DNA from: an uncultured Bacilli bacterium
GTDB taxonomy: Bacteria; Bacillota_I; Bacilli_A; RF39; UBA660
Length of the DNA: 7,195 nucleotides
Direction of reading: 5' to 3'
NCBI GenBank assembly: GCA_947623755.1
Contig: CANQHB010000042.1
Coordinates: 1 to 7,195, forward strand
Program-made: the position numbers and the translations under genes
Shown here: in pieces, positions 1-5,715 of the stretch
Position numbering within the stretch: the first letter of the stretch is position 1
How the letters are laid out: each line of letters begins with the position of its first letter
Notes under the pieces: model-generated
What the model was told of the DNA's origin: nothing
The model's input: only the letters and a program-made list of their open reading frames with translations
Databases searched by the model: none

Positions 1-563
1 GCCCCAGCTTTCACCATTATTTCTTTTACTTTTCTTCCCCGATTATTTATATCTTTATTTAAAGTATTTAGTTTTCCATCCGAAAAAGTGCCGGCGCCAC
101 CTTCGCCAAATTGGACATTCGATTCTTTATCAATCCTTCCCGTTTGCCAGAAATCCTCCACCGTTTTAACTCTATCTTCTATTTTTTCTCCGCGTTCCAT
201 TATAATTACTTTATAGCCTTCCGAAACTAACATATACCCCGCTAAAAGGCCCGCTGGTCCACTTCCTACAATTATAATAGGCTCATTTAAATCTTCATTT
301 CCTGGATTTGGTAATTTATATTCTAAATTAGGAGCTAAACTTATATTATCATTTTTATTATGCTTTAAAAAATCTTCTTCTTTTGCTATTTCTACTAAAA
401 CATCATAAACATAAAATATTTGTTTCTTATCTCTAGCATCAATCGACTTTTTAAATATTTCCCATTTCGTTATTTTTTGCTGTAAAATCTTTTCCAATTT
501 TTCTTGTAATTTTTCTAAAGTATCTTCTTCTACCCGAATTTTTACTTGTCTTATTCTAATCAT
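1..563 (-). CDS. FAD-dependent dehydrogenase, COG2509 type (N-terminal part only)
   Basis: About 187 N-terminal residues are present, and the gene runs off the low-coordinate edge; complete family members are usually about 500-550 residues. The N-terminal segment (residues 1-60) carries the SIDAR sequence followed by lysines (40-46), which I recognise from COG2509 proteins. A Rossmann dinucleotide-binding motif GSGPAG follows at 100-105, with the acidic ribose-binding residue E123 at the end of the second strand. The highly conserved NVQFGEGGAGTFSDGKL block is at 149-165. The start is the ATG at 563, preceded by AGGAGAGG about five bases upstream. This ATG overlaps the end of the upstream flavoprotein gene by eight bases (ATGATTAG), so the two are co-transcribed and probably translationally coupled. 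COG2509 enzymes have no settled physiological substrate, so only a FAD-binding oxidoreductase assignment is safe. The family call is confident; the function is unknown. Confidence 0.88.
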   Translation of the reverse strand, partial: MIRIRQVKIRVEEDTLEKLQEKLEKILQQKITKWEIFKKSIDARDKKQIFYVYDVLVEIAKEEDFLKHNKNDNISLAPNLEYKLPNPGNEDLNEPIIIVGSGPAGLLAGYMLVSEGYKVIIMERGEKIEDRVKTVEDFWQTGRIDKESNVQFGEGGAGTFSDGKLNTLNKDINNRGRKVKEIMVKAG

Positions 564-1761
564 TTATAGCCTCTCCTACTATTAAACCACTAACCCAAGC
601 AAAACCCAGATTATATCCTCCACAATCACCATCAACGTCCAATATTTCGCCCGTAAAATATAAACCTGGCACGATTTTGCTTTCTAAAGTTTTGGGGCTT
701 ATTTCCCTTAATGGTACTCCCCCTCGACAAACTTGAGCTTTCTCATAATCTCCCACTTTTTGAACTTTAATAGGAAAACTTCTTAATTTAGCAATAATTT
801 TATCTTTATTAATATCTTCCCAATTTTTATTGGAATTAAGGCCTGCCCTTTTAAAAATTACCTTAACTAATTTATAATTTAAAAATCCTTCTAGTATTTC
901 TCCACAGGTATAATTAGCTAACTCTTTACTTTGTTCATCTAAGTATTCTTTAAATTCTTGATTGGAACCTTTAAACCACGGCACAAGATTTAAGCTTACT
1001 ACTTCTTCTTTTTTGTTATCTAATCCTCCGGCAATAAGGCCACTTAAGTTAAAACTGCAAATTCCACTTATTCCATAATTCGTAAACTGGACTTCTCCCT
1101 GTTCTTCTTTTATGGCTTTCCCCTCTTCGATTAAAGTTAAAATAGCTTCACTTCTTACGCCTTCCCAATCTTTATAAAAATTATCCGCCCCATAAATCAT
1201 CGTTAAAGAAGGATATATCTTATTTATGGTATGACCAAGTTTTTTAGCTAATTCATAACCTTTTCCATCACTACCGGTAAAAGGATTAGCCTTACTTCCC
1301 ATGGCAATTACAACTTTATCAAATAGATAACTGCCCTTATTCGTTTCAACTCTAAATTTTTGATTTTTCTCTATCTTTAAAACTTCTTCTTCTAAATGAA
1401 CTGCTATATTAAGCTTTTCTATTTTCCATTTTAAAACATTAACTACACTAACGGCTTGATTAGAAAAAGGATAATAGTAATCATTAACATTTTTCCATAC
1501 TAATCCTATACTTTTAAAAAAAGGTAAAACATCATCTTTTCTAACTTCTATTATTTCTTCCATAATATCTCTATCTTGAGAATGATATTTCGTTAAATCT
1601 TGATTAGCATTCCAAAAATTACATCGACCATTTCCGGTTAAAAGTAACTTCTTGCCAACTTTGTTATTTTTTTCTATTATCGTTACTTCGGCCCCATTTT
1701 CTTGAGCTTTTATTGCTGCGACCATGCCGGAAGCTCCCGCGCCAATTACTAAAACTTTCAT
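556..1761 (-). CDS. BaiN/HI0933-type NAD(P)/FAD-dependent oxidoreductase
   Basis: This 401-residue cytosolic flavoprotein has the usual family length. It opens with the FAD-binding GAGASG motif (7-12) and E30, followed by the family signature GKKLLLTGNGRCN (36-48). A middle block contains MGSKANPFTGSDGKGY. The C-terminal block GEILDVDGDCGGYNLGFAW (371-389) closes the FAD site. The family includes HI0933/YhiN and Clostridium BaiN, which has been linked to reduction of oxo-bile-acid intermediates; most members have unknown substrates, and these motifs do not tell them apart. The frame stays open upstream to 1812, but I chose the ATG at 1761. It has AAAGGTGA five bases upstream, begins directly with the Rossmann strand, and lies downstream of a near-consensus promoter that the longer version would overlap. 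The gene ends in TAG, overlapping the next flavoprotein by eight bases. It is the first gene of a two-gene operon. Confidence 0.9.
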   Translation of the reverse strand: MKVLVIGAGASGMVAAIKAQENGAEVTIIEKNNKVGKKLLLTGNGRCNFWNANQDLTKYHSQDRDIMEEIIEVRKDDVLPFFKSIGLVWKNVNDYYYPFSNQAVSVVNVLKWKIEKLNIAVHLEEEVLKIEKNQKFRVETNKGSYLFDKVVIAMGSKANPFTGSDGKGYELAKKLGHTINKIYPSLTMIYGADNFYKDWEGVRSEAILTLIEEGKAIKEEQGEVQFTNYGISGICSFNLSGLIAGGLDNKKEEVVSLNLVPWFKGSNQEFKEYLDEQSKELANYTCGEILEGFLNYKLVKVIFKRAGLNSNKNWEDINKDKIIAKLRSFPIKVQKVGDYEKAQVCRGGVPLREISPKTLESKIVPGLYFTGEILDVDGDCGGYNLGFAWVSGLIVGEAIND

Positions 1762-1783
1762 AATCTCACCTTTAATCCTTTTC

Positions 1784-1812
1784 ATTTTAACATTAAAACT
1801 AGTATTTGTCAA
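1784..1812 (-). promoter_or_regulatory. Sigma-A-type promoter of the flavoprotein operon
   Basis: Reading the minus strand, a perfect -35 TTGACA (1812-1807) is followed by a 17-base spacer and -10 TAAAAT (1789-1784). The predicted start is near 1777, leaving a leader of about 16 bases that contains the AAAGGTGA ribosome-binding site. This is the best promoter in the window. The first two T's of the -35 box are the end of the U tract of the preceding terminator. It also shows that the in-frame ATG at 1812 cannot be the start of the flavoprotein. Confidence 0.8.
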
Positions 1813-1837
1813 AAAAAGACAGCCGCAAGCTATCTTT
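1811..1837 (-). terminator. Rho-independent terminator after the SDR gene
   Basis: On the minus strand AAAGATAGC pairs with GCTGTCTTT around the five-base loop TTGCG. This is nine pairs with one G-U, ending in a run of seven T's (1817-1811). It begins five bases after the TAA of the SDR gene and separates it from the flavoprotein operon. Confidence 0.85.
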
Positions 1838-1842
1838 AATTT

Positions 1843-2595
1843 TTAAGGTCTAAGTCCTGAACCTCCCTGTAAAGTAATTGTCTCTCCACTAATATAGGAA
1901 GCGGCCTCACTAGCTAAAAAGACGCAAACTGCTCCAATATCTTTTTTGGCGTCACCAAATCTTCCCATCGGAATTTCTCCAATGGTTTTATTGTAAGCAT
2001 CCGGATATTCTTCTTTCCATTTAGCTAATTGCTCACTCATAACTAATGGACAAATCACGTTCACATTTATATTATCTTTACCCCATTCAGAGGCTGCGAC
2101 CCGACTAAGTCCTCTAATTCCTTCTTTCGCGGCCGCATAACTAGATTGTCCTACTCTTCCAAATAATCCCGCACCACTTGCTAAATTAATGACTGACCCC
2201 TGCGTTTTTTTTAAATAAGGATAACACTCCCGCATATAATGAAAAGTTCCCATTAACCCGGTATCTATCGCTAATTTAAAGTCCGAATCAGTATGTTCTA
2301 CTAACATTTTACCCGATTTAGACGCTTGCGCATTATTAATTAACACATTTATTTTTCCAAATTGTTCGATGGTCTTTTTAACGACCATCTTTACTTCTTC
2401 TTCATTTTGACCATCCGCGACTAAAGCTAAAACCGTATTTTGATACTTTTCCTCTAAAACCTTTTTAGCCTTATCTAAAGTTTCTTTTGTTCTTCCAGTA
2501 ATCACTATATTATAACCTAATTCACTAAATGCCTCTGCAATCCCAAAGCCAATGCCTTTACCACCACCGGTAATTATAACTGTTTTTTCATCCAT
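1843..2595 (-). CDS. Short-chain dehydrogenase/reductase (SDR family)
   Basis: This 250-residue classical-size SDR is a cytosolic NAD(P)-dependent oxidoreductase. The cofactor motif TGGGKGIG is at 9-16. GR at 34-35, after the second strand, suggests but does not prove NADP(H) use. The catalytic Ser140, Tyr153 and Lys157 are present (SSYAAAKEG at 151-159). Two usual features are altered. The NNAG motif reads NNAQ (87-90), and the position normally held by the catalytic-tetrad Asn (N-L-x-G) is Gly113 in the GLMGTF segment. The start is chosen as the ATG at 2595, because GGAG lies eight bases upstream; the ATG at 2601 is only two bases from it. The gene is flanked by terminators on both sides, so it is probably monocistronic. 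The neighbouring flavoproteins may share a pathway, but the substrate cannot be read from sequence. Fold and family are secure. Confidence 0.92.
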   Translation of the reverse strand: MDEKTVIITGGGKGIGFGIAEAFSELGYNIVITGRTKETLDKAKKVLEEKYQNTVLALVADGQNEEEVKMVVKKTIEQFGKINVLINNAQASKSGKMLVEHTDSDFKLAIDTGLMGTFHYMRECYPYLKKTQGSVINLASGAGLFGRVGQSSYAAAKEGIRGLSRVAASEWGKDNINVNVICPLVMSEQLAKWKEEYPDAYNKTIGEIPMGRFGDAKKDIGAVCVFLASEAASYISGETITLQGGSGLRP

Positions 2596-2616
2596 ATTCA
2601 TTTCTCCCTTATTTTA

Positions 2617-2645
2617 ATTATAATCTAAATGGCCAAAATAAAAAA
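2617..2645 (-). promoter_or_regulatory. Probable promoter of the SDR gene (strong -10, weak -35)
   Basis: A perfect TATAAT is read on the minus strand at 2622-2617, about 15 bases before the GGGAG ribosome-binding site. At 17 bases upstream there is only TTTTTT, the U tract of the preceding terminator, so the -35 element is poor and no TGn extension is present. It is supported by position, between the terminator and the SDR gene. Confidence 0.5.
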
Positions 2646-2668
2646 GACTATTTTTCTAAATAATCTTT
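2635..2668 (-). terminator. Rho-independent terminator after the transglutaminase-like gene
   Basis: AAAGATTATTT pairs with AAATAGTCTTT on the minus strand around the loop AGAA. This is eleven pairs with one G-U, followed by T's interrupted by a single A. The 5' arm begins at the last base of the TAA stop codon of the upstream gene. The stem is AT-rich but long. Confidence 0.75.
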
Positions 2669-3552
2669 TAAACTAATACTTTTTTTAACCCCGGAATACT
2701 CTCTAAAGGTTTAAAGTTTTCCCAAGTTATTTCTTCTAAATCCTTCTTTGTAACTATTCTATAACTATGTTTTTCGGGTTCAATAATAAAGTATTTATAT
2801 TCTAAATTAGGTAAACAACAAGCTATACAAAAAGCATACTGTTTTAATTCTTTATTACAACATATATCTATTAAAAATATCTTTCTCTTATCTTTATTTT
2901 TAAATAAATAATCAATAATATTTTGGAAACTAAACTTTACTTCGGCATATCCATATTTACTTAAATCTAAGGAACATATCGTATCAACTACTAAACTTAT
3001 TTTAGCTTCTAAACTATCAACCATTTCTATATTATATTTTAAAAATTCCAAAAATTCATCTCGGTAATAATTATCTTTTGTAATATATCCTATTTTTAAA
3101 TCTATTTCTTCTAATTCTTTACGATTTAATCTACTTTTAAAGTTCTTTGGTCGTAATCTAAACTGAATATTTTCTAAATCTTCTTGTAAATCTAAATATA
3201 CAACCTCATTATTAGGTAATAACACTACATTATAAGTATGTTTAATTCTTGATGAAGCTTCTTTATAACCTGTTGTTACTTGAAATCCTAATTCTTTTAA
3301 AACATATTCTAATATGAAAGAAAGTGACTTACAAATAATTGTCTCCTTCTTATAATCTTCTTCCAATTTCGTTAGATTATAAATACAATTACGATAAATC
3401 TCTAATCTTTGCTTCTTATTTCCAAAAGAAAAAGCTAAATCAAAAGACATTTTTAACCCCAATTTAATATATACATACCGAATTATTTCGATATCTTGCA
3501 TTCCTTTAGTCTTTTGTTTAACTTCTTCTACAAACTTTTCTAAATCATTCAT
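2668..3552 (-). CDS. Unknown protein with a transglutaminase-like Cys-His-Asp arrangement
   Basis: This 294-residue protein has no signal peptide or membrane segment. I do not recognise a named family. Residues 74-121 look like a transglutaminase/papain-like core: Cys74 at the start of a helix (ICKSLSFILEYVLKELGF, 73-90), His105 in a strand (KHTYNVVLL, 104-112) and Asp121 in the next strand (VVYLDL, 117-122). The 31- and 16-residue spacings match the Cys-His-Asp order of transglutaminase-like enzymes. The C-terminal half is rich in Lys, Tyr and Cys (Cys193, 231, 232, 242, 245, 246) and is unassigned. The start is the ATG at 3552, six bases after AGGGGTGA; the in-frame TTG at 3558 abuts that site. 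The gene lies 64 bases after nusG, behind a terminator-like hairpin that leaves no room for a promoter. Expression may therefore depend on readthrough from secE-nusG. The coding call is secure; the enzymatic reading is inference. Confidence 0.85.
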   Translation of the reverse strand: MNDLEKFVEEVKQKTKGMQDIEIIRYVYIKLGLKMSFDLAFSFGNKKQRLEIYRNCIYNLTKLEEDYKKETIICKSLSFILEYVLKELGFQVTTGYKEASSRIKHTYNVVLLPNNEVVYLDLQEDLENIQFRLRPKNFKSRLNRKELEEIDLKIGYITKDNYYRDEFLEFLKYNIEMVDSLEAKISLVVDTICSLDLSKYGYAEVKFSFQNIIDYLFKNKDKRKIFLIDICCNKELKQYAFCIACCLPNLEYKYFIIEPEKHSYRIVTKKDLEEITWENFKPLESIPGLKKVLV

Positions 3553-3566
3553 CGCCAATCACCCCT

Positions 3567-3595
3567 AAAAAATATTTACCAGAAAGTAAATATTT
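3567..3595 (-). terminator. Hairpin with U tract between nusG and the next gene
   Basis: AAATATTTAC pairs perfectly over ten bases with GTAAATATTT on the minus strand around the loop TTTCTG, running into six T's. It looks like the nusG terminator, but it ends immediately before the AGGGGTGA Shine-Dalgarno of the downstream gene. It could be a leaky terminator or a leader structure controlling that gene. The stem has only one G-C pair and may be weak. Confidence 0.65.
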
Positions 3596-3615
3596 ATATT
3601 TCTAAAATGGCTAAA

Positions 3616-4149
3616 TTAAGCTTTACTTACTTGATAAACTTCTACTTCTACTGGAGTTTCTTGCCCAAATAAGTTTATTAATACATTAAGTCTATTATTT
3701 TCTAAGTCAATACTATCAACTTTACCCATCATACCTTTAAATGGTCCATCAACAATATTAACATTATCTCCCACGGCCATTTCAGATTCAATATTAACTC
3801 TACTCATACCCATACTAGCAAGTATTTTATCAATTTCTTGTGGTAAAAGTGGTGTTGGTTTGGCTCCTTTTCCTGAAGAACCGATAAATCCTGTAACTCC
3901 TGGAGTATTTCGCACAATATACCAAGCCTCATCACTCATAACCATCTCTACTAATACATAACCTGGAAACATTTTGACAACTTTTTCTTTTTTTACGCCA
4001 TCTGTTACTTTAACTTCTGTTGTTTCTGGTATAATAATTCGATGGATATAGTCTTGCATTCCCATTGATTCTGCTTTAGCTTCTAGTTTTTCTTTAACTT
4101 TCGCTTCATGACCGGAATATGTATTAACAACATACCACTCTTTTTCCAT
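3616..4149 (-). CDS. nusG: Transcription elongation/termination factor NusG
   Basis: This is a full-length 177-residue NusG. The NGN domain spans about residues 1-110, with WYVVNTYSGHE at 5-15, the MFPGYVLVEM strand at 60-69 and NTPGVTGFIG at 81-90. A linker leads to a KOW domain (125-177), which includes VNIVDGPFKGMMGKV. The protein binds RNA polymerase near the clamp and modulates pausing and processivity. Asn81 and Thr82 match in identity and position the residues that let B. subtilis NusG read T-rich non-template DNA at pauses. The ATG directly follows the secE TAA with no gap. Its AAAGGGGGA ribosome-binding site lies inside the last secE codons, so translation is coupled to secE. The usual downstream partner rplK is absent; a transglutaminase-like gene follows instead. 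Confidence 0.98.
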   Translation of the reverse strand: MEKEWYVVNTYSGHEAKVKEKLEAKAESMGMQDYIHRIIIPETTEVKVTDGVKKEKVVKMFPGYVLVEMVMSDEAWYIVRNTPGVTGFIGSSGKGAKPTPLLPQEIDKILASMGMSRVNIESEMAVGDNVNIVDGPFKGMMGKVDSIDLENNRLNVLINLFGQETPVEVEVYQVSKA

Positions 4150-4428
4150 TTAAATTCCCCCTTTTATTACTGACATTAATAAATCTAATAACACAAAGAA
4201 CCCTACTAAAATAAGTACAAATATAATTGTTGCAACTGTATATTTAAATACTTCTTTTTTAGTTGGCCATTTAACTTTGGCTATTTCGTTTCTAACGCCT
4301 TCAAAATAACTTTCCTTTTTTACTTTTTTAACCTTTTTATCTTTTTTGGCTTTCTTTTCTTTCATTTTAGCCGTATCAACTTTATTTTTAACCTTTTTAG
4401 TTTCTTTTTCTTTTGCTTCTTTAGTCAT
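4150..4428 (-). CDS. secE: Preprotein translocase subunit SecE
   Basis: This 92-residue membrane subunit of the SecYEG channel clamps SecY. The core (about 41-92) has the amphipathic helix followed by the signature EIAKVKWPTKKEV (48-60), then one transmembrane helix at about 64-88. Firmicute SecE proteins are often near 60 residues. Here the extra length is an N-terminal extension with 19 lysines in the first 38 residues, likely cytosolic and disordered. The ATG has AAGGAG seven bases upstream. The TAA directly abuts the nusG ATG, giving the conserved secE-nusG pair. The usual upstream rpmG is missing; popT lies there instead. The identification rests on the KWP motif, the membrane helix and nusG. 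Confidence 0.97.
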   Translation of the reverse strand: MTKEAKEKETKKVKNKVDTAKMKEKKAKKDKKVKKVKKESYFEGVRNEIAKVKWPTKKEVFKYTVATIIFVLILVGFFVLLDLLMSVIKGGI

Positions 4429-4456
4429 TTTTAATCTCCTTAAATTTTTCTAAATT

Positions 4457-4474
4457 AAAAAACACTTTCGTGTT
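4457..4474 (-). promoter_or_regulatory. Leader hairpin with GAAA loop and U tract before secE
   Basis: AACAC pairs with GTGTT around the stable tetraloop GAAA on the minus strand and is followed by six T's in total. If the promoter at 4510-4482 is used, transcription starts at about 4475 and this hairpin forms the very 5' end of the secE-nusG mRNA. Otherwise it is a short terminator for popT, which has no better one. The stem is only five pairs plus a possible G-U, so full termination efficiency is doubtful. Confidence 0.55.
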
Positions 4475-4481
4475 CATCTAT

Positions 4482-4510
4482 AATTTACCACAAAACTCCC
4501 AAAAAAGCAA
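4482..4510 (-). promoter_or_regulatory. Candidate promoter of secE-nusG
   Basis: On the minus strand, -35 TTGCTT (4510-4505) is followed by a 17-base spacer and -10 TAAATT (4487-4482). The spacer ends in TGG, an extended -10 element. It lies immediately after the popT stop codon. Both boxes match consensus only partly, but I found no better candidate in this gap. Confidence 0.5.
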
Positions 4511-4513
4511 GTA

Positions 4514-5290
4514 TTATTTTTGCAAGACTAACCCTAAGCCTATTCCTACAATTAAAAATATTCCCAACATTAAATTAAAAGTTCCCATAACATTAAAAAG
4601 TAAAATCCCTGTTGACCCGACCATAAACGCGGCAATGACACTATAAGTTTCTTCTTTTTTATGCTGCAATAAATAATTCATAATTATACAAACTATGATT
4701 ACTCCACCTACTAAACCTAAACCATAAACTCCAAACTTTAAACTAAAAGGATTAGCTAGTACCTCCAAAACATACTCATAACTTCCCAATAACATATATA
4801 TTGCAGTTCCACTTATTCCTGGGACTATCGCGGTTACTGCATCAATAAAACCTAAAAAAGCTGTATATAAATAATGTAGTAATGTCCCCTTAAAACTAAA
4901 CAAAGTTCCTCTTTTTATCCCATTAAGTAATAAAGTCAAAACTAAAAAAATTCCAAATAGCCCTCCATTTTTTTTATTCATTTTTAAATCATTTATAAAA
5001 TTTAACAAAGTTCCTACAATTAATCCTAAAAACAAATACATTGTCTCCAAATAATAATTATTAAGTAAAAATAAAATCCCCCGACTAAATAAAACTATTG
5101 CTAACATTACCCCTAAGAAAAAATTAAATAACAACTTACTATTATTTTTAATATCATCAAAAAAATTTACAATGGCCATAATTACTTTCTCATATATTCC
5201 CATCGCTATTGCTAAAACTGCTCCACTTACACCGGGAATAATCTTGCCAATTCCTACCACAAAACCTTTAAGGATTAACTTAATATTCAA
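4514..5290 (-). CDS. popT: DUF368/PopT-type polyprenyl-phosphate transporter
   Basis: This 258-residue, strongly hydrophobic membrane protein has roughly eight to nine transmembrane or re-entrant segments. It carries the inverted-repeat signature of DUF368: GKIIPGVSGAVLAIAMGIYE (15-34) and, in the second half, TAIVPGISGTAIYMLLGSYE (153-172). Family members, named PopT in Staphylococcus, return undecaprenyl phosphate from the outer to the inner leaflet for reuse in peptidoglycan and other wall-polymer synthesis. The protein is a little shorter than many relatives. The start codon is TTG at 5290, supported by AAGGGTGA about six bases upstream; no ATG lies close behind. It has its own predicted promoter and ends next to the secE-nusG promoter. 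Its presence argues that this organism makes a surface polymer on an undecaprenyl carrier. The family call is firm; the direct function is by homology. Confidence 0.92.
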   Translation of the reverse strand: MNIKLILKGFVVGIGKIIPGVSGAVLAIAMGIYEKVIMAIVNFFDDIKNNSKLLFNFFLGVMLAIVLFSRGILFLLNNYYLETMYLFLGLIVGTLLNFINDLKMNKKNGGLFGIFLVLTLLLNGIKRGTLFSFKGTLLHYLYTAFLGFIDAVTAIVPGISGTAIYMLLGSYEYVLEVLANPFSLKFGVYGLGLVGGVIIVCIIMNYLLQHKKEETYSVIAAFMVGSTGILLFNVMGTFNLMLGIFLIVGIGLGLVLQK

Positions 5291-5307
5291 AAGTTATCAC
5301 CCTTAAA

Positions 5308-5336
5308 ATTTTATGCATTTAAAAAGAAGATATTAA
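5308..5336 (-). promoter_or_regulatory. Candidate popT promoter inside the preceding terminator
   Basis: On the minus strand, -35 TTAATA (5336-5331) is followed by a 17-base spacer and -10 TAAAAT (5313-5308). The -35 box lies in the loop of the preceding terminator, and the spacer holds its 3' arm and U tract. The predicted leader is about 10-12 bases and barely includes the Shine-Dalgarno. Confidence 0.45.
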
Positions 5337-5344
5337 ATCTTCTT
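5321..5344 (-). terminator. Rho-independent terminator after the CotD-like gene
   Basis: AAGAAGAT pairs perfectly with ATCTTCTT around the loop TTAAT on the minus strand, followed by three more T's beyond the stem. The 5' arm starts with the last two bases of the TAA stop codon of the CotD-like gene. Confidence 0.75.
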
Positions 5345-5690
5345 AGCAACATCTATTTTCATAAACATTTTGAACTTCATTTTCTTCACAACATGAATAT
5401 GTTGGAGTATAAGTATGTCTATAAATATGATGATTTATTATTCTCGTATTGCATGGTTGAATATGTGGAACTTCATGACAAATATATCTATGACATACTG
5501 TTTCTCTTGGGCATTCATAAACTGGTGGACAGACAACTCCCGGCATAACGTCTCCCATCATACCCATTTGTGATTGATGGCATCCCATATTCATACCACC
5601 CATGTCCATACCTGTTCCCGCTTGATATTCATAATTTGAGTAAGCAGTTTCTTGCATAGATTCAAAGTCTCTATTGTTATTTATTTTCAA
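5343..5690 (-). CDS. Small Met/His/Cys-rich protein, possible CotD-like coat protein
   Basis: The protein has 115 residues from the TTG at 5690. An upstream in-frame GTG at 5699 would add three. I prefer the TTG because the AGAAAGGA Shine-Dalgarno is only three bases from the GTG, closer than at any neighbouring gene. A Met/Gly-rich stretch (28-49) has eight methionines. The whole chain has ten cysteines and seven histidines, including a terminal Cys-Cys, and no membrane helix. The segment HEVPHIQPCNTRIINHHIYR (72-91) resembles the Pro-His-Ile-x-Pro and Asn-His repeats of Bacillus spore-coat protein CotD, but similarity judged by eye is weak. Alternatives are a metal-binding protein or a disulfide-linked surface protein. 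It stands alone between ffh and popT with its own promoter and terminator. A real gene is likely, because the reading frame is closed by a terminator. Function is unproven. Confidence 0.72.
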   Translation of the reverse strand: MKINNNRDFESMQETAYSNYEYQAGTGMDMGGMNMGCHQSQMGMMGDVMPGVVCPPVYECPRETVCHRYICHEVPHIQPCNTRIINHHIYRHTYTPTYSCCEENEVQNVYENRCC

Positions 5691-5715
5691 AATAATCACT
5701 TTTCCTTTCTAGTTT

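Noticed and set aside
1762..1812. Seventeen-residue N-terminal extension of the BaiN-type protein
   Set aside because: It would start inside the -35 box of a near-consensus promoter. The family begins at the MKVLVIGAG segment, and the ribosome-binding site fits the ATG at 1761.
4500..4531. Terminator of popT formed by GCAA/TTGC before six T's
   Set aside because: There are only four base pairs with a nine-base loop, which is too weak to support. The T's are better explained as part of the secE promoter region.
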